Assembly (NCBI RefSeq): GCF_002205165.1
Contig: NZ_NIVS01000009.1
Span: 1-64,000, forward strand
Source of the DNA: Stenotrophomonas maltophilia
GTDB taxonomy: Bacteria > Pseudomonadota > Gammaproteobacteria > Xanthomonadales > Xanthomonadaceae
Length of the DNA stretch: 64,000 bases
Direction of reading: 5' to 3'
Made by a program: the position numbers and the translations under genes. Of the stretch, positions 25,645 through 35,400 are shown piece after piece. Numbering within the stretch: the first letter of the stretch is position 1; every line of letters begins with the position of its first letter. Under the pieces are notes generated by a model that worked only from the letters and a program-made list of their open reading frames with translations, ran no database searches and was not told the DNA's origin.

Positions 25645-27027
25645 TCAGACCGCCGCGACCAGCAGATCGCCCAGGAAGGCGTACGCGAATCCGAAGTAGA
25701 TGAACACCCCGATCAGGTCCATCACCGAGGTGATCATCGGGGCCGACAGCGTGGCCGGGTCCGCCCCGATGCGGCGTGCGGCGAACGGCAGCAGGGCGCC
25801 GATGATCCCGCCGAGCGCGGTGCATACCAGCATGCTCGAGCCCACCACCAGCAGCACGTCCATGCCCACCCCCTTGCTGAAGTAGGCCAGGGTCGCTTCC
25901 AGCACGGCGATGCTGATGCCCAGCGCGGCGGCCACCGGCAGTTCGCGTTTGATCACGAACCCCACATCGCGCCAGCTCAGCTTCAGTTCGCCCAGTGCCA
26001 TGCTGCGGATCACCAGCGTGGCCGACTGGCTGCCGGTGTTGCCACCCATGTCCACGATCGGGGCGATGAAGGCGGCCAGCACGATCACCTGCGACAGCAG
26101 CTCTTCCTGCGCGGCCACGAAGGTGCTGGTGACGATGCCGAAGCAGGTCAGGATCGCCAGCCAGAACACACGCACCCGGAACATCTGCTTCAGCGGTGTG
26201 CTGCGCACATCAAGATCGTTGCCATGCGCGCTCACCGTGCCGCCGAAACGCGCCAGCTGTGAGGCGTCCTGTTCCTTCTCGATGTCCATCGCATCATCCA
26301 CGGTGACGATACCGATCATGCGGTCGCCGCCGTTGGTGACCGGTAGCGCGAGCAGGTCGTAGCGACGGATCAGCTCGGCAGCCTGCAGCCGCGGCCAATG
26401 CGCCTTCGCGGCGATTGGATGCTCATGCATGATCGAGGCGACCGTGCGGTGTTCGTTGGCCAGCACCAGGTCACGCAGCGCGACGGTGCCACGCAGGCGC
26501 AGGGTGTGGTCGAGCACGAACAAGATGTTCACCGTCTCGCTGTGCAGCGCAGTGGCGCGGATATGTGCCAGCGCCTGGGCCACGGTCATCTCCGGTGACA
26601 CCCAGACATAATCGGACGTCGTCGCCGAACCGACCGTGCCCTCTGGATAGGACGCCATCTTGAGGATGTCGTCGCGTTCCACCTTGGTCAGTGCCGGCAG
26701 CAGTTTCTGCTTGGCGTCATCACCAAGCCGGTTGTACAGGTCGGCGCGATCATCCGATGGCATGTGTTCGAACAGCTGCACCACCGCCTCGCGTGGCATC
26801 GCGGCAAGCAGGTGATCCTGGCGGAGCTCGGCGAAGTGCGCGAACAGATCCGCGCGCGCCGGTGGCTCGAGCATCATCAGCAACGGCAGCGTCCTGTCCA
26901 CGCTCAGCGCGTCGAGCGCGTCGACCAGGTCGGAGGGATGCGTGGTCGCCGCGATGCTGATAAAGCCCGCTGCGTCGAGGGAGAGCGAGAGGGTGCGGAT
27001 CGAGAACAGAAGGTCTTCGCGGTTCAT
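25645..27027 (-). CDS. mgtE: Magnesium transporter MgtE
   Basis: A 460-residue channel of the MgtE family with an N-terminal MgtE_N helical domain (about 30-130, MPSDDRADLYNRL), two CBS domains (about 135-260) that sense cytosolic Mg2+, and five transmembrane helices (about 290-460). The pore signature is AFIAPIVDMGGNTGSQSATLVIR. The ATG at 27027 has GGAG upstream; the longer frame to 27096 has no site. It follows the gene at 27204-27872 on the same strand and is probably read from the same leader promoter at 28108-28136. Confidence 0.93.
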   Translation of the reverse strand: MNREDLLFSIRTLSLSLDAAGFISIAATTHPSDLVDALDALSVDRTLPLLMMLEPPARADLFAHFAELRQDHLLAAMPREAVVQLFEHMPSDDRADLYNRLGDDAKQKLLPALTKVERDDILKMASYPEGTVGSATTSDYVWVSPEMTVAQALAHIRATALHSETVNILFVLDHTLRLRGTVALRDLVLANEHRTVASIMHEHPIAAKAHWPRLQAAELIRRYDLLALPVTNGGDRMIGIVTVDDAMDIEKEQDASQLARFGGTVSAHGNDLDVRSTPLKQMFRVRVFWLAILTCFGIVTSTFVAAQEELLSQVIVLAAFIAPIVDMGGNTGSQSATLVIRSMALGELKLSWRDVGFVIKRELPVAAALGISIAVLEATLAYFSKGVGMDVLLVVGSSMLVCTALGGIIGALLPFAARRIGADPATLSAPMITSVMDLIGVFIYFGFAYAFLGDLLVAAV

Positions 27028-27203
27028 GGTGGTTCTCCAGCAGAAATCGGCGCGTGGGGTGGCAGCGCGCGGTGATGGGGTGCAGGTGTCCGACACACCG
27101 GAGTGCGTCCGGGCGAGTCAGGTAAGCGGTGTTTGCGTGGGCCGCGTGCGGAGTGCAGACGGCCGGCGGGATCAGCCGGTGCGGTCAGCCGGCACGCACG
27201 GCA

Positions 27204-27872
27204 TTACCGGGCGGCGGCGAGATTGAGGCCGAGCGTGATCCACTGACCGTCGCGCTGATGGTGGGCACGCCCCGCGAGCAGATCCACGCTGGCGCCACGC
27301 CAGAGTTCGTGGCGCACGCCGAATTGACTGCTGCGCTGGCGCGCCGCATCGCGGGCGGTTTCGGCCAGCAGTGACCAGTGCGGTGCGGCCACGATTTCCA
27401 CGCCGATGCCATCGGTGCGACCCCGTGCATCGCCCGTGCGTGCCCAGCCCAGGTTGAGGTGCAGCAGGGTGCGGTCAGATGCGCCGAGCACCACCGTCAG
27501 CGGCGCATTGAGGCTCCAATCCTCGGCGCGCGGGCGGTGCCAGTCGCTGCCGAGGCCGGCACTGATCGCCACGCCCCAACGACGCTGATCGAGATCACGC
27601 AGTACCCGCTTGGCGCCCACAGCCCACTGCGTGGTGGAGGTGGCGTGCTGATGGCTGACGCCGAGCGACCATTCGGTATCGGCGAACGTGCAGGCCGGTA
27701 CGGCCGTCCAGTCGTTGCCGGCATCGGTATGGCGGCCCCAGCTTTCCAGCTGGCAGCGGCCGGCATCGGTGATGGAGGCGTCGTCCACCAGCAGGCTGGC
27801 GGCGGCGCGGGTGTCGAACGGAAGCATCGCCACGGCCACGAGGGGCAGGGCGAACACACGGGAAACGTGCAT
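27204..27872 (-). CDS. Secreted beta-rich protein of unknown function
   Basis: A 222-residue precursor with a signal peptide (MHVSRVFALPLVAVAM..., cleavage near DTRAAA). The mature part alternates polar and hydrophobic residues in short strands (WGVAISAGLG, LTVVLGAS, LLHLNLGW, ITLGLNL), as in small outer-membrane barrels or transporter-like beta proteins. I do not recognise a named family. The ATG at 27872 follows GGAGA. It lies 176 bases upstream of mgtE on the same strand behind a 230-base leader, which suggests a link to divalent cation physiology, but this is only context. Confidence 0.7.
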   Translation of the reverse strand: MHVSRVFALPLVAVAMLPFDTRAAASLLVDDASITDAGRCQLESWGRHTDAGNDWTAVPACTFADTEWSLGVSHQHATSTTQWAVGAKRVLRDLDQRRWGVAISAGLGSDWHRPRAEDWSLNAPLTVVLGASDRTLLHLNLGWARTGDARGRTDGIGVEIVAAPHWSLLAETARDAARQRSSQFGVRHELWRGASVDLLAGRAHHQRDGQWITLGLNLAAAR

Positions 27873-27981
27873 GGGCAATCTCCAGGCAAACGGAAACGCC
27901 AGCGGCACCCTTCTTGGGGTCGGTGGAACGGCGATACGGATGATGCGAGGCGGGCGAGCGTGTCAGCTGCGCCGGTGGGCC

Positions 27982-28026
27982 CCGTCCTGTGCGGACGGAA
28001 CCGACCTTGGGGTCAGTGGGTCCGTC
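27982..28026 (-). promoter_or_regulatory. Mutually exclusive hairpins in the mgtE-operon leader
   Basis: In the minus-strand RNA, an early stem pairs GACGGA with UCCGUC and continues ACUGACC-CCAA-GGUCGGU (27994-28026). The same UCCGUC segment can instead form CCGUCC-GCACA-GGACGG (27982-27998). The two stems share bases and cannot coexist. They lie in a roughly 230-base untranslated leader between the promoter and the gene at 27872. It does not match the M-box or yybP-ykoY consensus as I know them. A riboswitch is possible but unproven. Confidence 0.4.
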
Positions 28027-28107
28027 GGCTCAGGAGCAGCAACGAGATCGACTATGACTGTCCAAGGAGGGGGCCTCTGGAGGGAAAGGGAAGGTGGTGC
28101 GGGGCGG

Positions 28108-28136
28108 ACCTTAGTCGGACCATGCCGAGGGGTCAA
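28108..28136 (-). promoter_or_regulatory. Sigma-70-type promoter of the mgtE leader transcript
   Basis: TTGACC (28136-28131), a 17-base spacer and TAAGGT (28113-28108) on the minus strand. Start of transcription would be near 28101, giving a leader of about 230 bases before the ATG at 27872. The rest of the 27873-28330 gap holds only the tolC terminator and unassigned sequence. Confidence 0.65.
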
Positions 28137-28278
28137 GCCATTTTCAACGACACGTACCGGACTGTGGACCGGTTCACGCTGGAGACTGTGCGCCGGTAGG
28201 CATTACGCGATGAAATCGCCGCGGCAGTGATCGCGTGTGTGATGCGCGAGAGCTGTCGGAATCAACAACCTGCGCGCA

Positions 28279-28308
28279 TAAAAAAACCACCCGCATGCGG
28301 GTGGTTTT
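28279..28308 (-). terminator. Intrinsic terminator after tolC
   Basis: A perfect palindrome with arms AAAACCACCCGCA and TGCGGGTGGTTTT (28283-28308). On the minus strand it is extended by a seven-T tract, 22 bases after the tolC stop. It would work in both directions, but only minus-strand genes end here. Confidence 0.9.
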
Positions 28309-28330
28309 CTGTCACGCCCTGCGCCGTCGA

Positions 28331-29692
28331 TCAGTTGACGGTGGTGCTCGGCGTGGCGGCCTTCTGGGTCAGCAGGCGGTTGATGTCCTGCAGTTCGGCG
28401 ATGTCCAGCGTACCGACCGCCTGGCCCAGCTGCAGACGGTTCTGCAGGAAGGTATAGCGGGCGTTGGCGTAATCCAGCTGAGCGGAGAACAGGATGCGCT
28501 GGTTCTGGATCACGTCCAGCACGGTACGCGTACCGACTTCCAGACCGACCTGCGAGGCGTCATAGGCGCTCTGTGCCGACACGACGGCCAGACGACGCGC
28601 TTCCACTTCGCTGATGCCGGCCACCAGGGTCTGGTAGGCGTTGCGGGTGTTGCGGTCCAGGGCGCGCTTCTGCTGCTCGTAGCCGTCCTGGGCGATGTCA
28701 CGCTGGGCCAGCGCCTGGCGCACGCCGGACTGGGTAGCGCCGCCGGAGAAGATCGGCACGTTCAGGGTCAGGCCGACGCTGTTGGTGCGGCGGTCCGGGC
28801 TGAAGCTGCCGCTGTCGCCGACCACATCGCCCCAGCTGGCCGACTTGCCGGCGGTCGCACCCAGCGACAGGGTCGGGTAGTGCGCGCCGCGGGCGGCCGA
28901 GACGCCGGATTCGGCGGCGTTGACCTTCAGTTCCTGCGCCTTCAGCGCCGGGTTCTGCGCAACGGCTTCGGCCACCAGGGTATCGATGGTGGCGTACTTG
29001 GCCGGCAGTTCCGGACGGAAATCGGCCGGCAGGGCGCGCAGGTCGGTGACCGGCTGGCCGGTCAGTTCGGTCAGTGCCTGGTAGGCGTCGGCCAGCGTGT
29101 TCTGCGCGATGATCGTGTTGGCGCGGGCCTGGTCGTACTGGGCGCGGGCTTCGTGCACGTCGGTGATCGGGGCCAGGCCCACTTCCAGGCGCTTGTCGGC
29201 GAAGTCGAACTGCTTCTTGGCCGCGGCTTCGTTGGTCTGCGCGGCCGACAGCGATTCAATGCCCACCAGCACGTTGAAGTACGCCGCCGAGGTGCGCACG
29301 ATCAGGTCGTCGTTGGCCGAATCCAGGGTGAAATCCGCCGCCTTGCTCAGCTCGCGCTGCGAACGCAGGTTGGCGAACTGGGTGAAGTTGAAGACCGTCT
29401 GGCTGCCGTTGATCGTGTAGTTCCGGCTCTTGGAGGTAAACGAGCTGGAGGTCAGATCATGGTTCGGGTTGGTGCGGCTGCGGTTGAGCGACGCCTCGCC
29501 GTTGAGCTGCGGCAGCAGGGCGGCACGCGCCTGCACGGCGCCTTCCTTGTCATATAGACGGGTCGACTCGGCAGCGGACAGCTGCGGATCGCCGTTGCGC
29601 GCCATTTCGTAGACCTGCAGCAGGTCGGCGGCAGAGGCGGTCATCGGCAGCAGGGCGGCGGCCAGCGCAAAGGCGAGGGATCGGCGGATCAT
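28331..29692 (-). CDS. tolC: TolC-family outer-membrane efflux protein
   Basis: A 453-residue outer-membrane channel with a signal peptide ending near MTASAA (about residue 22). Two repeated outer-membrane-efflux domains (about 25-215 and 235-430) contain the long periplasmic coiled helices (NEAAAKKQFDFADKRLEVG; ALDRNTRNAYQTLVAGI). The ATG at 29692 follows GGAAG. Together with pcm, a TetR gene and a divergent MFP-RND pair it forms the arrangement described in S. maltophilia as the smeOP-tolCSm cluster. It should be the exit duct for SmeOP and probably for other RND or type I systems. Confidence 0.92.
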   Translation of the reverse strand: MIRRSLAFALAAALLPMTASAADLLQVYEMARNGDPQLSAAESTRLYDKEGAVQARAALLPQLNGEASLNRSRTNPNHDLTSSSFTSKSRNYTINGSQTVFNFTQFANLRSQRELSKAADFTLDSANDDLIVRTSAAYFNVLVGIESLSAAQTNEAAAKKQFDFADKRLEVGLAPITDVHEARAQYDQARANTIIAQNTLADAYQALTELTGQPVTDLRALPADFRPELPAKYATIDTLVAEAVAQNPALKAQELKVNAAESGVSAARGAHYPTLSLGATAGKSASWGDVVGDSGSFSPDRRTNSVGLTLNVPIFSGGATQSGVRQALAQRDIAQDGYEQQKRALDRNTRNAYQTLVAGISEVEARRLAVVSAQSAYDASQVGLEVGTRTVLDVIQNQRILFSAQLDYANARYTFLQNRLQLGQAVGTLDIAELQDINRLLTQKAATPSTTVN

Positions 29693-29708
29693 TGCGGCTT
29701 CCTTGGAC

Positions 29709-30356
29709 TCAGAGTTGGAACTGGGGTGCCGGGGCGGCACCGCGCAGGTAGTCGATATCGGTTTCGAACAGCGATTCAGTGGTGCCGTCCGCCTTGACCA
29801 GCACCGCTTCCATGACCGGCGAACGGCCACGGATCACGAACAGTCGACCGCCCGGACGCAGCCACTGGGCGAAACGTGACGGGATGACATCCACCGCGCC
29901 GGTGACGCAGATCGCATCGAAGCGGCGTTCGGTGTCCCAGGTCAGCGCATCAGCGGTTTCGATGCGGACGTTGTTGCCCAGGCCGGCCGCGTCCAGGCGC
30001 GCGCGCGCGGTCGTGGCCAGCTCGGCATCGATTTCCAGGCTCAGCACTTCGCGGGCCAGCTCGCCCATGCAGGCGCTCAGGTAGCCGCTGCCGGTGCCGA
30101 TTTCCAGCACTTCATCGCCCGGCTGCAGATCCAGCGCCTGCAGCGTGCGGCCTTCGATGACCGGCTTCATCATCTTCTGCCCATTGCCCAGCGGCAGTTC
30201 GATGTCGGCGTAGGCCAGGGCCCGGTGCGATTCAGCGACGAACGCCTCCCGCGGCAAGCGTGCCAGTACATCGAGCACGCGAATTTCCAGCACATCCCAG
30301 GGGCGGATCTGCTGTTCGACCATCAGTTCGCGGGCGTGGGAGTAATCGATCGTCAT
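29709..30356 (-). CDS. pcm: Protein-L-isoaspartate O-methyltransferase
   Basis: A 215-residue SAM-dependent methyltransferase that repairs isoaspartyl residues in ageing proteins. The SAM loop is VLEIGTGSGYLSA, the N terminus carries the usual MVEQQIRPWDV, and LPLGNGQKMMKPV corresponds to the family substrate loop. It lies 16 bases upstream of tolC and 131 bases downstream of the TetR gene on the same strand, so it is likely co-transcribed with tolC. Its metabolic link to efflux is not obvious; the arrangement is conserved in this genus. Confidence 0.9.
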   Translation of the reverse strand: MTIDYSHARELMVEQQIRPWDVLEIRVLDVLARLPREAFVAESHRALAYADIELPLGNGQKMMKPVIEGRTLQALDLQPGDEVLEIGTGSGYLSACMGELAREVLSLEIDAELATTARARLDAAGLGNNVRIETADALTWDTERRFDAICVTGAVDVIPSRFAQWLRPGGRLFVIRGRSPVMEAVLVKADGTTESLFETDIDYLRGAAPAPQFQL

Positions 30357-30487
30357 GAGGTTCTATATCCAGCGCAGTGGGCCGGCCATTTTACCGGTGC
30401 CGGGAGCCGGCGGCGCGCTGAGAGCATCGCTGCCGTCGCGCCGGGGTCGCAGTGCCGGAAGTCACCGCGACCTCCGGTCCATTCAGT

Positions 30488-31153
30488 TTAGTGCCGCCGG
30501 GCATACGCCCGCAGGAAAAAGTCGACGCTGGCGCTCACGTGAGCGTTGGCATCGCACTCGGCCGGGGCCGGCCGCAACCCGCACATCATATGCGTATGCA
30601 GCTCGCCCTTGATCAAGGTCAGGAACTGGATCGCAGCGGTCGGGAAGTCGGTGATCTCCAGTTCGCCGCGGGCCGTGCGTGCGCGCAGGAAGTCGCCCAG
30701 CGCATCGGTGGTCCGCTGCGGGCCGGCCAGCCAGAACATCTCCCGGATCCGGTCGTCCGTATCCGGGGACATCATCACCCGCTGCACGGCCACCGCCGCA
30801 TCGGAGGTGATCAGGGTGAAGAAGGCATGGCCGATACCCATCAGCTGGTCGCGCAGCGGGCCTTCGATGTCGGTGACGAACAGCTCGTCGGGCAGCATCT
30901 CGACGCACTTGGACTGCACGGCTTCGGTGAAAAGAGTCTCTTTGTCGCCGAAATGGCTGTAAACGGTCAGCTTCGAGACGCCAGCCGTGGCAGCGATGCT
31001 GTCCATGCTCACGCCGTTGTAGCCTTGGTCGACGAACAGCGATTTGGCGGCGTCCAGAATGGCCGCGCGCTTGCCCAGATCCTTGGGGCGCCCTGGTCCG
31101 GCGGCCTTGGCGGCCGGCTTGGAAGGCGATTTTGAGGGGGTGGCATCAGTCAT
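30488..31153 (-). CDS. smeRo: TetR-family repressor SmeRo
   Basis: A 221-residue regulator with a basic N-terminal tail, a TetR DNA-binding domain at about 27-73 (AAILDAAKSLFVDQGY then MDSIAATAGVSKLTVYSHF) and a C-terminal helical ligand domain. It is divergent from smeO across 121 bases containing two operator-like palindromes that overlap promoter elements, so it probably represses both itself and smeOP. The gene order tolC-pcm-TetR / MFP-RND is what supports the name. Confidence 0.85.
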   Translation of the reverse strand: MTDATPSKSPSKPAAKAAGPGRPKDLGKRAAILDAAKSLFVDQGYNGVSMDSIAATAGVSKLTVYSHFGDKETLFTEAVQSKCVEMLPDELFVTDIEGPLRDQLMGIGHAFFTLITSDAAVAVQRVMMSPDTDDRIREMFWLAGPQRTTDALGDFLRARTARGELEITDFPTAAIQFLTLIKGELHTHMMCGLRPAPAECDANAHVSASVDFFLRAYARRH

Positions 31154-31164
31154 CCAAACAATAC

Positions 31165-31203
31165 TAGACCAATCGGTTCGATATTTATACTATACCGGCT
31201 GGT
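31165..31203. promoter_or_regulatory. Two TetR-type operators between smeRo and smeO
   Basis: ACCAATCGGT (31168-31177) and ACCGGCTGGT (31194-31203) both fit ACC-N4-GGT and are 8/10 palindromic. Their centres are 26 bases apart. The first is preceded by TAG, like many TetR-family sites. A plus-strand -10-like TATACT (31186-31191) lies between them, so binding would block smeO transcription. Confidence 0.6.
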
Positions 31204-31274
31204 TCAATATTGAAGCGGTTGGAACAGAGCGTTTCCGACGGCTTTTCCCGGGTTACTTTCAGGTCCAGGACCTC

Positions 31275-32420
31275 ATGAAAAACATGCGATGGATGGGTGG
31301 TGGGTTGCTGGCATTGGCGCTGGCAGCATGTGGCAAGCAGGACGCCGAGCCGGTCGCGCCGATTCCGGTGCTGGTGGTCCACCCCGGCACCGTGGCCGGC
31401 CAGGAAGTGGCTGCCTATCCCGGTGAGATCCGGGCCCGTGAGGAAAGCCCGCTGTCGTTCCGCGTGGGTGGCAATCTGATCAAGCGCCATGTCGACGCCG
31501 GCCAGCGCGTGCGCAAGGGCCAGCTGCTGGCCGAGCTGGATGCCGCCGATTACGCCTCCCAGGCCAGCGCCTCGCAGGCGCAGCTGGCTGCCGCCGAAGC
31601 CGACCTGGTGCGTGCCCGTGATGACCAGAAGCGTTACGCCACGCTGGCCCAGCAGCAGTTGGTGAGCCAGTCCGCACTGGACAGCCAGACGGCCGCTTTC
31701 AAGGCCGCACAGGGCCAGGCCAATGCGGCCCGCGCCAATCTGGCCGTGGCCCGCAACCAGGCCCAGTATGCGCAGCTGCGCGCGCCGGCCGATGGCGTGA
31801 TCGCCAGCCGCCAGGCCGAGGCCGGGCAGGTGGTCAGCGCCGGGCAGACGGTTTTCACCCTGGCCGCCGATGGTGGCCGCGAAGTCGTGATCGCCCTGCC
31901 GGAAAGCAACATCCGCGATTACCAGGTCGGCCAGCCGGTCCAGGTGGAACTGTGGAACCGCCCGGGCCAGATGCTGCCGGGCACGATCCGTGAGATCGCC
32001 CCGGCCGCCGATGCACAAGGGCGCACCTATGCGACCCGCGTCAGCCTGGCACCGGAAGCGTTGACCGAAGTGGAACTGGGCCAGAGCGCGCGCGTGTTCG
32101 CCGCCGCCGGTCGCCAGGGCACGCTGCAGCTGCCGTTGGCGGCGGTGCAGCGCGGCGCCGATGGTCGCAGCAGTGTGTGGGTGGTCGATCCGGCCAGGCA
32201 CACGTTGAAGGCCACACCGGTGACGATCGGGGCTTACGCCGTGGAATCCGTTCCGGTGCTGAGCGGGGTAAACGCGAATGATTGGGTGGTCGCCGCCGGC
32301 GGCCATCTGCTGCGCGAGGGCCAGCCGGTGACGGCGGTGGACCGACAGAACCGTCCGGTGCTGGCGCCGGCGGCCAAGCCTGCCGCGCCTGTGGCGCCTG
32401 CCGCCGGCAAGGGGAACTGA
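31275..32420 (+). CDS. smeO: RND efflux periplasmic adaptor lipoprotein SmeO
   Basis: A 381-residue membrane fusion protein. It has a lipoprotein signal with lipobox LAAC (Cys19), a lipoyl-like part (SFRVGGNLIKRHVDAGQRV), a coiled hairpin at about 95-170 (QAQLAAAEADLVRARDDQKRY) and beta-barrel/membrane-proximal domains to about 350. It ends in an Ala/Pro-rich tail. It bridges the inner-membrane SmeP pump and TolC. The start at 31275 has AGGA rather close (four bases); an ATG at 31284 is an alternative. smeP starts four bases after its stop, so the two are one operon. Confidence 0.88.
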   Translation: MKNMRWMGGGLLALALAACGKQDAEPVAPIPVLVVHPGTVAGQEVAAYPGEIRAREESPLSFRVGGNLIKRHVDAGQRVRKGQLLAELDAADYASQASASQAQLAAAEADLVRARDDQKRYATLAQQQLVSQSALDSQTAAFKAAQGQANAARANLAVARNQAQYAQLRAPADGVIASRQAEAGQVVSAGQTVFTLAADGGREVVIALPESNIRDYQVGQPVQVELWNRPGQMLPGTIREIAPAADAQGRTYATRVSLAPEALTEVELGQSARVFAAAGRQGTLQLPLAAVQRGADGRSSVWVVDPARHTLKATPVTIGAYAVESVPVLSGVNANDWVVAAGGHLLREGQPVTAVDRQNRPVLAPAAKPAAPVAPAAGKGN

Positions 32421-32424
32421 TCCC

Positions 32425-35400
32425 GTGCGCCGCTTCAACCTTTCCGAATGGGCGCTGGGCAACCGGCCCCTGGTGCTGTTTGCGATGCTCGCCTTCGCGA
32501 TCATCGGCGCGTGGTCGTACAAGCACCTGGGCCAGTCCGAGGATCCACCGTTTACCTTCAAGGTGATGGTGGTGCGCACGAACTGGCCCGGCGCGACCGC
32601 CGAACAGGTCTCCCGCCAGGTCACCGAGCCGATCGAGAAGGCACTGCTGAACACCGGGCAGTACGAGTTCATCCGCTCCTACTCACGCCCGGGCGAATCG
32701 CAGGTGATCTTCGTGGCGCGCGACAGCCTGCGCTCCAAGGCGATTCCCGACCTGTGGTACCAGGTGCGCAAGCGCGTGGGCGACATCAAGCCGACCTTGC
32801 CGCGCGAGATCGTCGGGCCGTTCTTCAACGACGAATTCGGCGACACCTTCGGCAACATCTACGCCTTGACCGGGCAGGGCTTCGACTACGCCGTGATGCG
32901 CGACTACGCCGACCGCATCCAGCTGGAACTGCAGCGCGTGCCCGATGTGGGCAAGATCGAGCTGGAAGGCCTGCAGGACGAAAAGGTCTGGATCGAGCTG
33001 TCCAACACCAAGCTGGCCACGCTGGGCGTGTCGCTGCAGCAGGTGCAGCAGGCATTGGCCGACCAGAACGCGATTGCCGCCACCAGCTTCTTTGAGACCC
33101 CGACCGATCGCGTGCAGCTGCGCGTCACCGGCCAGTTCCAGAGCGTGGAAGACATCCGCAGCTTCCCGATCCAGGCCGGCGACCGCACCGTGCACCTGGG
33201 CGACATCGCCGAGATCAAACGCGGTTTTGCCGATCCGGCGTCGCCGAAGATGCGCTTTATGGGAGAAGACGCGATCGGCATCGCCGTGGCCATGAAAGAC
33301 GGCGGCGACATCCTCAAGCTGGGCAGCACACTGGACGCTGAGTTCGAACGGCTGCAGAAGACGCTGCCGGCCGGCATGCAGCTGCGCAAGGTCTCCGACC
33401 AGCCGCACGCGGTGGAAGAGTCGGTCGGTGAGTTCGTGCAGGTGCTGACCGAAGCGGTGGTGATCGTGCTGCTGGTGAGCTTCTTCTCGCTCGGCCTGCG
33501 CACCGGCCTGGTGGTGGGCGTGACCATTCCGCTGGTGCTGGCGATGACGTTCTTCGTCATGCATTACTTCGGCATCGGCCTGCACAAGATCTCCCTCGGC
33601 GCGCTGGTGCTGGCGCTGGGCCTGCTGGTGGACGATGCGATCATCGCGGTGGAGATGATGGCCACCAAGATGGAGCAGGGGTACGACCGCCTGCGCGCAG
33701 CCAGCTTCGCGTGGGAATCGACCGCGTTCCCGATGCTGACCGGCACGTTGATCACCGCTGCCGGCTTCCTGCCGATCGCCACGGCCGCCTCCAGTACGGG
33801 CGAGTACACGCGCTCGTTGTTCCAGGTGGTGACCATCGCGCTGGTGGTGTCGTGGATCGCCGCGGTGCTGTTCATCCCGTACCTGGGCGACAAGATGTTG
33901 CCGGACCTGTTCAACCCGCAGCCGCCCAGGCCGGACAGCCTGGCGGGGCGCTGGCACGCCTGCCGCCTGCAGTGGGCCGACCGCCATCCCGCGTTCGCGC
34001 GCTGGATCGCACCGAAGGTGCATGCGCACGACCATGATCCGTACCAGCGTCCGTTCTATGTGCGCTTCCGCGGTTTCCTCGATGTGTGCCTGCGCCACCG
34101 CTGGTGGGTGATCGCCGCCACGGCCGCGCTGTTCGTGTTCTCGCTGCTGATCTTCCGCTTCGTGCCCCAGCAGTTCTTCCCGGATTCGACCCGCCCGGAA
34201 CTGATGGTGGACATCGAACTGGCCGAGGGGGCCTCGTTGCAGGCCACGCAGGCCCAGGCGGCCAAGCTGGAAACGCTGCTCAAGGACCGGCAGGGCATCA
34301 GCAACTACGTGGCCTACGTGGGCACCGGCTCGCCGCGCTTCTACCTGCCGTTGGACCAGCAGCTGCCGGCCACCAACTTCTCGCAGTTCGTGGTGCTGAC
34401 CGAGAACACCAAGGCACGTGAGGCGACCCGCGACTGGCTGCTCAAGGAGGTGATTCCGCAGTTCCCGGACGTGCAGATGCGCGTGACCCGGCTGGAGAAC
34501 GGCCCGCCGGTCGGCTACCCGGTGCAGATGCGCATCTCCGGCGAGCATATCGAGCAGGTGCAGGCCATCGCCCGGCAGGTGGAAGCCAAGGTGCGCGCGA
34601 ACCCGCACGTGATGAACGTCAACCTGGACTGGAGCGAGCCGAGCAAGGTGGTCCGGCTGGTGATCGACCAGGACCGTGCACGTGCGCTGGGCGTAAGCAG
34701 CGCGCAGGTGAGCCAGCTGCTGGGTACCTCGTTGTCGGGCATGAGCGTGAGCACTTACCGGGAAGGCAACCGCCTGATCGAAATGCTGCTGCGTGGCCCG
34801 GACAACGAACGCGTGCGGCTGGACATGCTCGGCAGCCTGGCCATTCCGACCGCCAGCGGCACCTCGGTGACGCTGTCGCAGGTGGCGCGGCTGGAGTACG
34901 TGTTCGAGGACGGCATCATCTGGCACCGCAACCGCCTGCCGACGGTGACCGTGCGCGCCGACATCGCAGACGCCAAGCAGCCGCTGGACGTGGTGCAGCA
35001 GATCCTGCCGACGCTGGAGGAGATCCGTGCCGGGCTGCCGTCCGGCTACCTGCTTGAAACCGGTGGCACGGTGGAGGATTCCACGCGCGGCCAGGATTCG
35101 ATCAAGGCCGGCATGCCGCTGTTCCTGATCGTGGTGGCCACGTTGCTGATGCTGCAGCTGCGTAGCTTCTCGCGTGCGGCGATGGTGCTGGTCACCGCGC
35201 CGCTGGGCATCATCGGCGCGACCCTGTTCCTGCTGCTGTTCCGCGCGCCGTTCGGCTTCGTGGCACTGTTGGGGACGATCGCACTGGCTGGCATGATCAT
35301 GCGCAACTCGGTGATCCTGATCGATCAGATCCAGCAGGACATCGACGCCGGGCACGACCGCTGGCACGCGATCATCGATGCCACCGTGCGCCGCTTCCGC

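Noticed and set aside
27873..28107. M-box (ykoK) or yybP-ykoY riboswitch before the mgtE operon.
   Set aside because: I could not find the conserved sequence blocks of either class; only an unnamed structured leader is reported.
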